Source: Deltaproteobacteria bacterium
GTDB lineage: Bacteria; Desulfobacterota; DSM-4660; Desulfatiglandales; HGW-15
Length of the DNA stretch: 36,994 nt
Direction of reading: 5' to 3'
Assembly (NCBI GenBank): GCA_016931115.1
Contig: JAFGFM010000147.1
Span: 1 to 36,994, forward strand
This document shows positions 14,958-26,091 of this stretch, piece after piece. The position numbers and the translations under genes are program-made. Positions within the stretch are counted from its first letter, which is position 1. The number at the start of each line of letters is the position of its first letter. The notes beneath the pieces are model-generated. The model was not told the DNA's origin. It saw only the letters and a program-made list of their open reading frames with translations, and ran no database searches.

Positions 14958-16715
14958 ATGAAATTTCGAACCATAATACAGTTTATAAGTCTGGCCGCAT
15001 TTTTATTCTTACTGGTAACCGCTGCAACAACAGGGGTAGGGCTTGTTTCTCCTGACCTTTATCTACGTATGGACCCATTGATTGTCTTTGGGTCAGCCAT
15101 AAGCGGAAGGCTCTTTCTTGTTTCATTTATTCCAGCCATTATTGTTGTTCTGGTTACCATATTTTTCGGCAGGCTATTTTGCGGATATATCTGTCCAATG
15201 GGTATAACTGTTGACTGCAGCGACAGGCTGCTTAAGCTCAAAAAGAAAAGGGGCGAAGGTAGGCCCGGCCTGTACAAATTAAAATATTTTATATTGTTTT
15301 TTATTACAGTCTCTGCCATTTTTGGTGTTTCTGCGGTCTTTATCGGCTCCCCGCTCTCTCTTATCACAAGGTTATATGGCCTCCTTATCTATCCTGTTAT
15401 TACATTTCTGGTGAAGATGGGGCTGGATCTGATACACCCGGTTGCTGACCATTTTGAGATATATGGGCTTTTATATGCAGATATCGCTTCTCCCAGGTAT
15501 GCGACCCTTTTCTATGTGCTTCTCTTTTTTACAGGGATATTTGCAGCAGGTAAAATCAATACCAGGTTCTGGTGCAGGTATTTATGCCCGGCAGGGGCCA
15601 TTCTTGCCCTGTTTTCCAGATTTTCCATTGTGAAAAGAAGGGTATCGGATGATTGCACAAAATGCGGAAAGTGCGCCAGGTTATGCCCCATGGGGGCTAT
15701 TGATAAAAATTCACCTGAAAACACATCCTTTAAGGAGTGTATAGGGTGCCTGATATGCAGGGATGTATGTCCGGTTAATGCAGTTGATTTCAATGTAAAA
15801 GGGGTAAAAAGAAAGGATTACCCAGATTTTATTCCTGAAAGGCGCGCCCTTTTATACTCTGGCGTTGCAGGTGCGGTTTTTGCCACAGCAAATCTTACAG
15901 GACTCTATTCTGTGTATGGTAAACCTGGGGTTGGACAGGTTTCTCCAAAGGATCTTGTAAGACCACCGGGATCAAGACCTGAAGATGATTTTCTGGCCCT
16001 GTGTGTACGCTGCGGAGAATGCATGGCAGCATGCCCCAATAATGCACTCCAGCCCGTCTGGTTTGCCCGTGGTACTGAAGGGCTTTTCAGCCCGTCACTT
16101 GTGCCTAAAAGGGGTGCATGCAATCCTGACTGCAATAACTGCGGTGTTGCATGCCCGACAGAGGCCATAAGGCCTCTTGATGTGCTGGACAGGAGATGGG
16201 CAAAGACAGGCACTGCAAGGATCATGCGTGATATGTGCCTTGCATGGGAGCATCAGAAGAGGTGCATGGTATGCGATGAGGTGTGCCCCTACAGCGCCAT
16301 AAAGTTCAGGTCTGAGCCCGGTAACCCTGTGCCTGTGCCGGAGGTCATTGAAGAAAGGTGCTCAGGTTGCGGTTTCTGTGAGCATCACTGCCCGGTGCAG
16401 AACCAGTCTGCCATTTATGTTACACCAATGGGCGCTGTAAGGTTAAACAAAGGCTCATTCATGGAGTATGGAAAATCACAGGGGCTGAATATCTCCCTTG
16501 AACATAAGGGCAAAAAGGAGCAGGCAGTTTCAGAAGGCTACCCAGGGGAGTCCTATCCTTCTAACGAAGGAGATGCCCCCGGTTTTGATGGGGATGCCCC
16601 TGGCTTTGAAGCGAATGCCCCAGGGTTTGAAACAGCTACTGACAGCCTTGAGAGCAAAGAGGAGACCGTGCATGAGGATGCTGAGTACGATATTGCACCA
16701 GGTTTTACTGAGTGA
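14958..16715 (+). CDS. NapH-type membrane polyferredoxin with APGF-repeat tail
   Basis: A 585-residue membrane iron-sulfur protein. About five hydrophobic helices lie in residues 1-215. The NapH-type motifs CGYICP (75-80) and CRYLCP (206-211) follow membrane segments. Then come ferredoxin clusters CTKCGKCARLCP (233-244), CIGCLICRDVCP (261-272), CVRCGECMAACP (349-360), CNPDCNNCGVACP (388-400), CMVCDEVCP (436-444) and CSGCGFCEHHCP (468-479). A further hydrophobic stretch lies at 297-318. It probably moves electrons between the quinone pool and a periplasmic partner, most likely the DUF362 protein just upstream. The last 60 residues are acidic with four APGF units and no cysteines, which is unusual. 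Its end overlaps the convergent cysteine synthase gene by 11 bases. Confidence 0.92.
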   Translation: MKFRTIIQFISLAAFLFLLVTAATTGVGLVSPDLYLRMDPLIVFGSAISGRLFLVSFIPAIIVVLVTIFFGRLFCGYICPMGITVDCSDRLLKLKKKRGEGRPGLYKLKYFILFFITVSAIFGVSAVFIGSPLSLITRLYGLLIYPVITFLVKMGLDLIHPVADHFEIYGLLYADIASPRYATLFYVLLFFTGIFAAGKINTRFWCRYLCPAGAILALFSRFSIVKRRVSDDCTKCGKCARLCPMGAIDKNSPENTSFKECIGCLICRDVCPVNAVDFNVKGVKRKDYPDFIPERRALLYSGVAGAVFATANLTGLYSVYGKPGVGQVSPKDLVRPPGSRPEDDFLALCVRCGECMAACPNNALQPVWFARGTEGLFSPSLVPKRGACNPDCNNCGVACPTEAIRPLDVLDRRWAKTGTARIMRDMCLAWEHQKRCMVCDEVCPYSAIKFRSEPGNPVPVPEVIEERCSGCGFCEHHCPVQNQSAIYVTPMGAVRLNKGSFMEYGKSQGLNISLEHKGKKEQAVSEGYPGESYPSNEGDAPGFDGDAPGFEANAPGFETATDSLESKEETVHEDAEYDIAPGFTE

Positions 16716-19032
16716 TCTTTCTCAGGATGGGGCCATCGGCTGTATCTGTTATCTCGATCCCTTTTAGACTAAGGAGTTCCTGACGGATACGGTCTGATCT
16801 CTCCCAGTCCTTTGACCTTCTCGCCTCTTCTCTTTTTTTCAGCATCTTTGTTACTTCAGGGTCGATTATATTTTCATCAAGGTTAAAAACAGCAATCACC
16901 GAATCAATATCTTTAAGAGATGCAATGATCTTAAGCCTATCCTCCTGTGAAAGGCCGCTTTTATCAATAATAATATTCACCCTGTTCATGAATATGAATA
17001 TTGAGGCCAGGGCAGGGGCAATATTGAGGTCATCATCCATGGAATTGTTAAAACTGTTCCTTAGATCATAGCATACCTGATCTATCTCAGGGTTTGATGA
17101 AACCTCGCGGCAGTTATGGAGTCTTGCAACAAATTTATCCATATTGGAAAGCGTCTTTTTTGCCATATCCAGCTTTTCCCATGAAAAGCTCACAGGCTTC
17201 CTGTAATGGCTGCACAAAAGCCAGTAGCGTAACTCCCTTCCGCTGTATCCCTTTTCAAGGATGCTCTTTATGGAATAGGCAGGGTCATTCACCTGTGACG
17301 GTTTTTTACCATCTATCATGACCAGTTCGTTATGAAGCCAGTATCTGGCAGGGGATTTCCCGGTTATGGCCTTGCCAATGGCAATAGAGTTTTCATGATG
17401 CGGAAATATAAGATCTATGCCGCTTGTATGTATATCATAGGTTTCGCCTAGGTATTTCAGGGTCATGGCAGGGCATTCAAGGTGCCAGCTAGGCCTGATG
17501 TTACCCCATTTTGTCTGGTAAAATATCCCTTTTTTAAGCTCATTCAGTGTTGATCTTTTTAAAAGTGTAAAATCCCTGGGGTTCTCCTTTTCATACTGTT
17601 CAAGGTCTACAGTCTTCCCCAGTTTCATCTTGTTAAGGTCTATACGACTGAGTTTGCCATACTCCCTGAAACGGGCAATATTAAAGTACAGGGATCTGAA
17701 TTTTTCATATGCATACCCCTTTTCAAGCAGTGTACCAGCGAGTTCAATCATATCATTAACATGCGCTGATGCCTTTGGATATGCCTTTGCTTTTTTTATC
17801 CTCAGTATGTCTAGCTCTTCCATGAACTCATCATAGAATTTATCTGTGAATTCCCTGAGAGGTCTCCCTGCCTTTTCTGCCCCCTGAATGGTCCTGTCAT
17901 CAATATCAGTCACATTCATTATGTGGGTTACTTCATAACCCCTTGATTCAAGGTAGCGCCTTAGAAGGTCCGAAAAGACAAACCTCCTGCACTCGCCTAT
18001 GTTTATGGGCTGCGAAAGGGTAGGGCCGCAGGAGTATATGCTGACCCTGTTCTTTTCAAGGGGGGTAAACTCCTCTTTTTTTCTGGTTAGCGTATTATAG
18101 AATATCTGACCTGTCTTTGTCTTATCTTCAAACAGGGCAGTGCTCAGGTATCTTTCGCCGCCATCAGGGATAATTACCACTATGGTTCCGCAATCCATTT
18201 CCTTTGCTACGTTAATAGCAGCCGCCATTGCGGCTCCTGAACTCATACCGCAGAAGATACCCTCTTTCCTGGCTAACATCCTGGCAGTGTGGTATGCCTC
18301 TTCATCATCTATTCTTATGATGCGGTCTACCCTGGTTTTGTTATATATTCCAGGGGTATAGGATTCCTTCATGTTTTTCAGGCCCTGAATCTTGTGCCCC
18401 AGGTAGGGTTCCATGCCTATTATCTCTATATGACTGTCAAATTCCTTTAATCTTTTGGATAGGCCCATCAATGTGCCGCTTGTGCCAAGGGCTGCGACCA
18501 CTGCATTTATCTCATGGTTGGTCTGCTCCCATATCTCAGGGGCTGTGGTGTTATAATGGGCCTTCCAGTTTGATTCATTATTATATTGGTCAGCGAGCCA
18601 GTAATTTTGAGGCTCTTTTCTCATAAGGTCATAGACAAATTCTATGGCCCCATCTGTTGAAAGATGCGAGGGTGTAAATTTTAATTCAGCGCCCATTGCA
18701 CGAAGGATCTTTTTTCTCTCTTCACTTACCGATTCGGACATAACCAGCATTATCCTGTAACCCTTCACTGCCGCTACAAGGGCAAGGCCTATCCCGGTAT
18801 TACCGCTTGTGGCCTCAAGGATAGTCTTGTTTTTTGTCAGCTCTCCGCTTTTTTCTGCATCTTCGATCATCTGAAGGGCAGGGCGGTCTTTTATTGATCC
18901 TCCAGGGTTAAAGGATTCCAGTTTTGCCAGGATCTTTACATTTTTATTAGGGTTAAGCCTGGTAATCTGTATCAGTGGTGTATTCCCTATCAGGTCAAGT
19001 ATGCTGGTCGGTATCTTATTTTTTATATCCAT
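16705..19032 (-). CDS. Cysteine synthase fused to a degenerate cysteinyl-tRNA synthetase-like domain
   Basis: A 775-residue two-part protein in one uninterrupted frame. Residues 1-303 are a CysK/CysM-type O-acetylserine sulfhydrylase with PLP Lys48 in NPGGSIKDR, the substrate loop TSGNTG (75-80), the phosphate-binding GTSGT (183-187) and the SSGAA segment (264-268). Residues 309-775 align end to end with CysRS, including NVTDIDD, WHLEC and the C-terminal REEARRSKDWERSDRIRQEL helix. Key synthetase signatures are replaced: HIGH is NIGE (344-347), KMSKS is KKPSQ (576-580), and HHENE is HHENS (545-549), which removes the glutamate zinc ligand; Cys335, Cys520 and a His remain. The first half should make cysteine. 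The second half probably does not charge tRNA in the usual way. Cytosolic. Confidence 0.9.
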   Translation of the reverse strand: MDIKNKIPTSILDLIGNTPLIQITRLNPNKNVKILAKLESFNPGGSIKDRPALQMIEDAEKSGELTKNKTILEATSGNTGIGLALVAAVKGYRIMLVMSESVSEERKKILRAMGAELKFTPSHLSTDGAIEFVYDLMRKEPQNYWLADQYNNESNWKAHYNTTAPEIWEQTNHEINAVVAALGTSGTLMGLSKRLKEFDSHIEIIGMEPYLGHKIQGLKNMKESYTPGIYNKTRVDRIIRIDDEEAYHTARMLARKEGIFCGMSSGAAMAAAINVAKEMDCGTIVVIIPDGGERYLSTALFEDKTKTGQIFYNTLTRKKEEFTPLEKNRVSIYSCGPTLSQPINIGECRRFVFSDLLRRYLESRGYEVTHIMNVTDIDDRTIQGAEKAGRPLREFTDKFYDEFMEELDILRIKKAKAYPKASAHVNDMIELAGTLLEKGYAYEKFRSLYFNIARFREYGKLSRIDLNKMKLGKTVDLEQYEKENPRDFTLLKRSTLNELKKGIFYQTKWGNIRPSWHLECPAMTLKYLGETYDIHTSGIDLIFPHHENSIAIGKAITGKSPARYWLHNELVMIDGKKPSQVNDPAYSIKSILEKGYSGRELRYWLLCSHYRKPVSFSWEKLDMAKKTLSNMDKFVARLHNCREVSSNPEIDQVCYDLRNSFNNSMDDDLNIAPALASIFIFMNRVNIIIDKSGLSQEDRLKIIASLKDIDSVIAVFNLDENIIDPEVTKMLKKREEARRSKDWERSDRIRQELLSLKGIEITDTADGPILRKITQ

Positions 19033-19342
19033 GCTGAATTCGCTTAAATAAAGGTGAAAAGATATATATTAAACAGTTTTTGGATACTATTAAAATAATC
19101 CTTTCATTTCAACAGGTAATTTTTTTTACCAAGATTACTTGACAAATTTTTATTTGGAATTATGTTGGTGCAGTTTTTTAATCTCATCGTAAACAGATGA
19201 AATTTCTTGAACATTTTCAATATATATAAAACAGGAACAGATAGATAAACAGATTCCCGTTTTTAAAAAAGAAAATTAAAAAGGAGTATGGTTTCCTTTA
19301 ATTTTATTTTAATCAACTAATCTTTAAGGAGGAAAAATTTAA
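19033..19342. other. Divergent regulatory gap upstream of groES
   Basis: Some 310 AT-rich bases between the divergent cysteine synthase fusion gene and groES. It contains the promoter at 19139-19166, a small GGTAA-TTTTTT-TTACC inverted repeat (19115-19130) and a CTTGAA (19206-19211) without a matching heat-shock -10. No CIRCE operator was found. The groES transcript from that promoter would carry a leader of about 170 bases. Confidence 0.5.
19139..19166 (+). promoter_or_regulatory. Sigma-70-type promoter upstream of groES
   Basis: TTGACA (19139-19144), 16 bases, TATGTT (19161-19166). The -35 is perfect and the -10 moderate. It points toward groES-groEL, about 180 bases upstream of the start. 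Confidence 0.5.
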
Positions 19343-19630
19343 ATGAAAATCAGACCATTACACGATCGAGTAATAGTAAAAAGGATCAAAGAGGAAGAGA
19401 CAACAAAGGGTGGCATCATAATACCTGATACCGCAAAGGAAAAACCCTCTGAGGGTAAGGTTATTGCCGTAGGAAATGGCAAGATCCTTGAGAATGGCAC
19501 TGTAAAGCCACTTGAAGTCAAAAAGGGTGACAAGGTACTTTTTGGTAAATATGCCGGTACTGAGATCAAGATAGAGGGTGAAGAGCACCTTATTATGCGT
19601 GAAGATGACATTATCGCCATTGTAGAATAG
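19343..19630 (+). CDS. groES: Co-chaperonin GroES (Hsp10)
   Basis: A 95-residue protein of standard length. It begins [19 protein letters not shown], has the mobile-loop region [17 protein letters not shown] (18-34) that contacts Gro[11 protein letters not shown], the [36 protein letters not shown] core and the usual C-terminal end. GroES caps the GroEL cavity during ATP-driven folding in the cytosol. AAGGAGG precedes the start by 9 bases. groEL follows after 28 bases, the common bicistronic arrangement. No CIRCE repeat (TTAGCACTC-N9-GAGTGCTAA) occurs upstream, so HrcA control is not evident here. Confidence 0.98.
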   Translation: MKIRPLHDRVIVKRIKEEETTKGGIIIPDTAKEKPSEGKVIAVGNGKILENGTVKPLEVKKGDKVLFGKYAGTEIKIEGEEHLIMREDDIIAIVE

Positions 19631-19655
19631 GTATAAAATAATATAAGGAGAATAA

Positions 19656-21311
<1,656 letters not shown>

Positions 21312-21340
21312 TAACCCGCTTAGCCTGTTAAAATAATTAA

Positions 21341-21373
21341 AACCCTGTCAGTGAATTCTGACAGGGTTTTTTT
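21341..21373 (+). terminator. Rho-independent terminator of groES-groEL
   Basis: An 11-bp perfect stem, AACCCTGTCAG and CTGACAGGGTT, with a TGAATT loop and a run of T residues. It lies 29 bases after groEL and just before the end of the convergent kinase gene. On the minus strand the stem is followed by TTTAATTATTT, so it may also stop transcription of that gene. Confidence 0.93.
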
Positions 21374-24300
21374 ATAATGAGTATTTTTTTATAATGGACA
21401 TGAATTCGTCAACATTGATGGGTTTGGAGATATAATCATTCATCCCTGCATCCAGGAATTTCTCTTTATCCCCCTTCATCGCATGCGCAGTCATGGCTAT
21501 TATTGGTATCGTCTTATTATTCTGCCGCGTATCAGATTCACGGATAAGCCTGGTTGCCTCCATCCCATCCATATCAGGCATCTGTATATCCATAAGTACA
21601 ATATCATATTCATTTTTATCAAGTGCCTTTACTGCCTCTAAACCATTATTTGCGATGGTAACCTCATGACCCCATTTCTTTATTAAAAGGCTGGCTGCAA
21701 CCTTCTGATTTACTATGTTATCCTCTGCCAGCAGTATCCTGAGTTTGCGTCCAGTGATTATCGCTGCTTCATTCTGCCCCCGGCTGTTTTTTTCAACGGG
21801 TATCTCTTTAAAGGTATAGAGTATGGTCTCTAATAAATCCCTCTGAAGCACAGGTTTTTTGAGATATCTGTTTATACCCCTGCGGTTTCTTTTATTGAGA
21901 TCATCCTTTTCTGTAATTGAGCTCATCATGATAATCTTTACACCGTCGTAACGGTTGTCAGAGCGGACCCTTTCAACAAATTCAAAACCATCCATCTCAG
22001 GCATATGGTAATCAAGCAATATCAAAGGATACATATCACAATCATTCAATGACTCGTAAAGCCTTTCAAGCCCATCCTTACCACTGCTGGAGATCATGCA
22101 TGTAAACCCCAAAGGTTCCAGTGTGTTTTTAAGAATAAGAGAGTTGGTGCTGTTGTCATCAATGATCAGTACATGCTTAACTCCAAGCTCATCAGGAAGA
22201 TTGCTGTAAAGGTCATGATTTACAGGGTTTCCAGTTTCAAATTCAGCAGTAAAATGGAATGTGCTCCCTTTCCCCTGGGTGCTTTCAACCCAGATAGTGC
22301 CATTCATTAACTCGGTAAGTTTTCTTGAGATCGCAAGCCCAAGGCCGGTTCCGCCATATTTTCTGGTAGTGGAGGTGTCAACCTGTGAAAAGCTTTCAAA
22401 GATCTTTACAAGTTTTTCACGGGGTATACCAATACCTGTATCCTTTACAGAAAAATGTATGCGGATATGATCACTGCTGCATATGGTTTTATCCGCTTCA
22501 GCGCCGATAATAACCTCACCATTTTCAGTAAATTTGATGGCATTACCCACCAGGTTTACTATGATCTGCCTGAGCCTGTTGGGGTCGCCCTTAAGCGAAG
22601 TGGGCAGGCTGTTATCAAGGTTGCAGATCAACTCCATCTTCTTTGAAGAGGCCTGCAATGCCATTGTGGATGTAACTGTCTCAAGTATGTTCCTGAGATC
22701 GAAGTTGATGGTCTCAAGTTCAAGCTTTCCTGCCTCTATCTTGGAAAAATCAAGGATATCATTTAGCAGGTCAAGGAGGGATACTGCGGACTGCTTTACT
22801 ATGTTCAGGTATTCACTCTGCTGACTGTTAAGGTCAGTACCGAGTGCAAGTTCTGTCATTCCTATAATGCCGTTCATAGGTGTGCGTATCTCATGGCTCA
22901 TATTGGCAAGAAACTCGCTTTTGGCCTTGCTTGCCTCTTCCGCGGCAAGTTTTGCAGCCTTCAGCTCTTCCTCAAACTTTTTTCGCTCGGTAATATCGTG
23001 ACTTATGCCAACAATACCTTTTACCTCTCCGTCACTGTCCTCAAAACGCACCTTTGTTGAAGTTACCCAGTATTCATTGCCATCTGACTGATTGACAAGC
23101 AACTCTTCCTTGTCTTTTTGAGGTATACTGGTCTTTATTATCCTTTGCTCATCCTCATAATACCCCTTTGAGTGTTTGATAGGGAATATGTTAAGGTCTG
23201 TTTTACCCAGGACATCTTCCTGTCTTCTGGCACCAAGGGCATGGAGATGAGCCTTATTGTTGAGGATAAATCTGGAGAGCCTGTCTTTTATATATATCTG
23301 GTCAGGGATTATGTCGATCAAAGTTCTTAAAAGGTTTCTTTCATCGGCAAGTTCCCTGGTTCTGTTCTGTACCGCTGCTTCAAGATATCGATTACGCTCG
23401 CGCATGGTACTTGTTCTCATAAAGTAAATGCTGATAATTACAAGCAGTAAAAATAAACCGGCTAATATCCTGAACCAGATGGTCTTCCAGACTGGCGGTG
23501 TTATGATGATTTCAATCCTTGCCCCTTGATCATTCCAGAGGTTATTGTTATTTGATCCCTTAACCCTGAAGATATACTTGCCAGGATTCAGGTTGGTATA
23601 TGTTGCAGAGCGCCTGGTACCAATATTATTCCAGTCCCTGTCAAAGCCTTCCATCATGTAGGCATACTGGTTATTATCGGGTGAGACATAGTTTAATGCG
23701 GAAAATCCGAATGAAATAACCGAGTTTTTATAGGATAAGACTATGCTTTCGATCTGACTGATGTGTTTTGATAACGGTGAGCCCTTTCCACCCGGTCTCA
23801 TTTTTACATTAAATACCTGGAAATCGGTGATTACTACAGGCGGTATATGTTTATTATCTATGATATTTAGTTGGTCAAACTCATTGAACCCGTTAACGCC
23901 ACCGAAATACAGCTTTCCTGTTTTTGACCGGAAACGGGACTTTTTTATGAAAATATTACTCTGTATTCCATCTACCTTCGTATAGTTTTTAAATTCCTTT
24001 GTTTCAGGATTCAGCCTGGAAAGCCCTCCGTTGGTGCTGATCCATAAAAAACCCTCCGCATCTTTAATAATGCCGTAAACCAGGTCATTGGGAAGGCCGC
24101 TTTCCTTTGTAAATACCTCAAAGGTCTCTGTTTTTTTATTAAATCTATTCAGGCCATATCTTGTTGCTATCCATATGATGCTTCCATCATCCTCAAAAAT
24201 ATCGGTTATGTAATTGTGGGACAGGCTTTTAATATCTTTCTCATCTTTTTCATAGCCCTTAAACACCTCGGTTACAGGGTTAAATATGACAAAGCCTTTG

Positions 24301-25886
24301 GTTGTGCCGAGAAGCAGGTCGCCATCTCTGGAAGGCTGTATAACCTCTACAAAATTATCAATGAGTTTGCTGTTTTGAATATTGTAATTTTTAAAGGATC
24401 TATCCTTTTTATTGAACCTGCTTAACCCACCCTGGCTCGCAAACCACAGGTTTCCGTGCCTGTCCTCTGTGATATCAAAAACATTATTGTTTGGTAACCC
24501 GCTGTTTTCTGTTGTGAAGCTTTCAAATGAATTCTTTACCCTGTCAAACAGATTTACACCACCGTTCCAGGTGCCTGTCCAGACACTATTTTCCGAGTCC
24601 ACATATACTGTAAGTACCGCATCGGATTTAATGTCGGAATTTCCTGAATAGAAATATTCAAATTCCTCTGTGTCAGGGTTGAACCTGTTCAATCCACCAC
24701 CGTCTGTGGCAATCCAGATCAAACCATCCTTGTCTTCACTGAATTCCCATACGGAGTTATTGCTCAGGCCATTTGGCATGTTTTTGTAATGGATAAAACC
24801 CTGTTTACTGTAATGAAGAGTATTTATCCCGCCTGAGAATGTTCCGATCCAGATATCCCCTGTACGGTCCCTGAAAATTGAGTAGATTGAATTGTTGTTG
24901 ATGCTGAATGGATTGTTCTGGTTATTTCTGTAATTATCAAACCTCTTTCTATCATTATGAAGGAAGTCAAGGCCACTGTTTTCAGTGCCAATCCAGATAC
25001 CGCCATTATTACCTTCACAGAGTGCGAGGATATTATTGTTTGACAGGGTATTGATGCTTTTCGGTTCATGTGTGAAACTGGTAAAAATCCCCTTTTCTAT
25101 TTGATCAACATGTATATAGGACAGGCCGCTGCCATAACAGGCAAACCATAAATATCCCTTTGAATCCTCTATTATGGAATAGATCGAATTTCCTATGATA
25201 CTGCCGGGATTATTTTTGTCATGGCCGTAATGAATAAATGTGTCGGTCTTGTAGTCATACAGGTAAAGCCCGCCATTTTCAGTAGCAACCCATAAATTAC
25301 CCCTGCTGTCTTCATATACCTGCCTTATGATATTGCTTTTCAGGGCGCCCTTTTTCTCCGGGTCAGCGCTGTATATTGTTGCCCTGTTTAATGATTCTTC
25401 ATACCTGATAAGCCCATTATCATTTGTGCTTAGCCAGAAATTCCCCCTTTTGTCTTTAAAGATGCTCCATGTATCAAGTTTTTCAAGTTTATACCCGTTC
25501 TGGGTGTTATAATTTATGAACCTGTCTGTATCACTGTCGTATCGTGAAATCCCTGAAAAGGTGGTGATCCATAGATTGCCTTCATCATCTTCATAGATGG
25601 ATTTAATCTGGTTTGATATCAGAGAAGAGGGGTCATTGGGGTCATGCCGGTAAACAGTAAAATCATAACCGTCATACTTGTTTAATCCGTCATATGTTCC
25701 AAACCACATAAACCCCTTTTTGTCCTGAAGAATCGAGGTAACTGTTGTGAGTGATAGCCCTTCATCTGTTGCGATATGGGTGAATTTTAGCTTTTCTGAC
25801 GGTGTAGAATAGAGGTCTGATGCCGGGATAACAGCAAAAGACAGTAATATAATAATAAATAAATATTTTCTGATTACGTAAAGCAT
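21372..25886 (-). CDS. Propeller-sensor hybrid histidine kinase with two receivers (HTCS-like)
   Basis: A 1504-residue kinase. Signal anchor at about 4-22; then about a dozen two-component-regulator propeller repeats (35-680, each with a motif like DxxGxLWIGT-x-G-G-L-x-R), a Y_Y_Y domain (about 725-795) and a membrane helix (803-823). The cytoplasmic part has a coiled coil, a PAS domain (850-970), HisKA with [11 protein letters not shown] and phospho-acceptor His998, HATPase_c with N1115 and the GTGLGLAI box (1179-1186), and two receivers with Asp1292 and Asp1433. The first half matches the periplasmic sensor of Bacteroidota hybrid two-component systems, which bind oligosaccharides, but there is no AraC output domain; signal must pass to another protein. 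It follows a GH8 gene on the same strand, which suggests carbohydrate sensing. Confidence 0.93.
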   Translation of the reverse strand: MLYVIRKYLFIIILLSFAVIPASDLYSTPSEKLKFTHIATDEGLSLTTVTSILQDKKGFMWFGTYDGLNKYDGYDFTVYRHDPNDPSSLISNQIKSIYEDDEGNLWITTFSGISRYDSDTDRFINYNTQNGYKLEKLDTWSIFKDKRGNFWLSTNDNGLIRYEESLNRATIYSADPEKKGALKSNIIRQVYEDSRGNLWVATENGGLYLYDYKTDTFIHYGHDKNNPGSIIGNSIYSIIEDSKGYLWFACYGSGLSYIHVDQIEKGIFTSFTHEPKSINTLSNNNILALCEGNNGGIWIGTENSGLDFLHNDRKRFDNYRNNQNNPFSINNNSIYSIFRDRTGDIWIGTFSGGINTLHYSKQGFIHYKNMPNGLSNNSVWEFSEDKDGLIWIATDGGGLNRFNPDTEEFEYFYSGNSDIKSDAVLTVYVDSENSVWTGTWNGGVNLFDRVKNSFESFTTENSGLPNNNVFDITEDRHGNLWFASQGGLSRFNKKDRSFKNYNIQNSKLIDNFVEVIQPSRDGDLLLGTTKGFVIFNPVTEVFKGYEKDEKDIKSLSHNYITDIFEDDGSIIWIATRYGLNRFNKKTETFEVFTKESGLPNDLVYGIIKDAEGFLWISTNGGLSRLNPETKEFKNYTKVDGIQSNIFIKKSRFRSKTGKLYFGGVNGFNEFDQLNIIDNKHIPPVVITDFQVFNVKMRPGGKGSPLSKHISQIESIVLSYKNSVISFGFSALNYVSPDNNQYAYMMEGFDRDWNNIGTRRSATYTNLNPGKYIFRVKGSNNNNLWNDQGARIEIIITPPVWKTIWFRILAGLFLLLVIISIYFMRTSTMRERNRYLEAAVQNRTRELADERNLLRTLIDIIPDQIYIKDRLSRFILNNKAHLHALGARRQEDVLGKTDLNIFPIKHSKGYYEDEQRIIKTSIPQKDKEELLVNQSDGNEYWVTSTKVRFEDSDGEVKGIVGISHDITERKKFEEELKAAKLAAEEASKAKSEFLANMSHEIRTPMNGIIGMTELALGTDLNSQQSEYLNIVKQSAVSLLDLLNDILDFSKIEAGKLELETINFDLRNILETVTSTMALQASSKKMELICNLDNSLPTSLKGDPNRLRQIIVNLVGNAIKFTENGEVIIGAEADKTICSSDHIRIHFSVKDTGIGIPREKLVKIFESFSQVDTSTTRKYGGTGLGLAISRKLTELMNGTIWVESTQGKGSTFHFTAEFETGNPVNHDLYSNLPDELGVKHVLIIDDNSTNSLILKNTLEPLGFTCMISSSGKDGLERLYESLNDCDMYPLILLDYHMPEMDGFEFVERVRSDNRYDGVKIIMMSSITEKDDLNKRNRRGINRYLKKPVLQRDLLETILYTFKEIPVEKNSRGQNEAAIITGRKLRILLAEDNIVNQKVAASLLIKKWGHEVTIANNGLEAVKALDKNEYDIVLMDIQMPDMDGMEATRLIRESDTRQNNKTIPIIAMTAHAMKGDKEKFLDAGMNDYISKPINVDEFMSIIKKYSL

Positions 25887-26022
25887 CAGACTTAATAACC
25901 TCTGGGTAACCTATTATAAACAGGCATAAATTCCATTAAGGAAAGGTTGTATCTTTACTATGGACAGACCTGTTCTTAAATGAATCTAATACCCAGATTA
26001 TATCGGCACTGATTGCTTTAAA

Positions 26023-26041
26023 CTGAAATAAATGATTTCAG
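26023..26041 (-). other. Small inverted repeat after the GH8 gene
   Basis: CTGAAAT and ATTTCAG arms of seven bases around a five-base centre, in the 205-base gap between the GH8 gene and the kinase gene. There is only a short T-rich stretch after it. It could be a weak terminator or a regulator site; this is low-confidence. Confidence 0.25.
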
Positions 26042-26091
26042 CTTGAAAAATTTATTAGCCCCTTTTTGATCTAAAAACCTTTGCAGGTATA

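Noticed and set aside
16705-19032. Two separate genes, cysK and cysS, joined by a missed stop
   Set aside because: The frame runs through without a stop or shift and the linker (303-309) is short and coherent with no start codon or ribosome-binding site inside.
19033-19342. CIRCE or heat-shock promoter for groES-groEL
   Set aside because: No TTAGCACTC-type repeat is present, and the CTTGAA at 19206 lacks a fitting -10.
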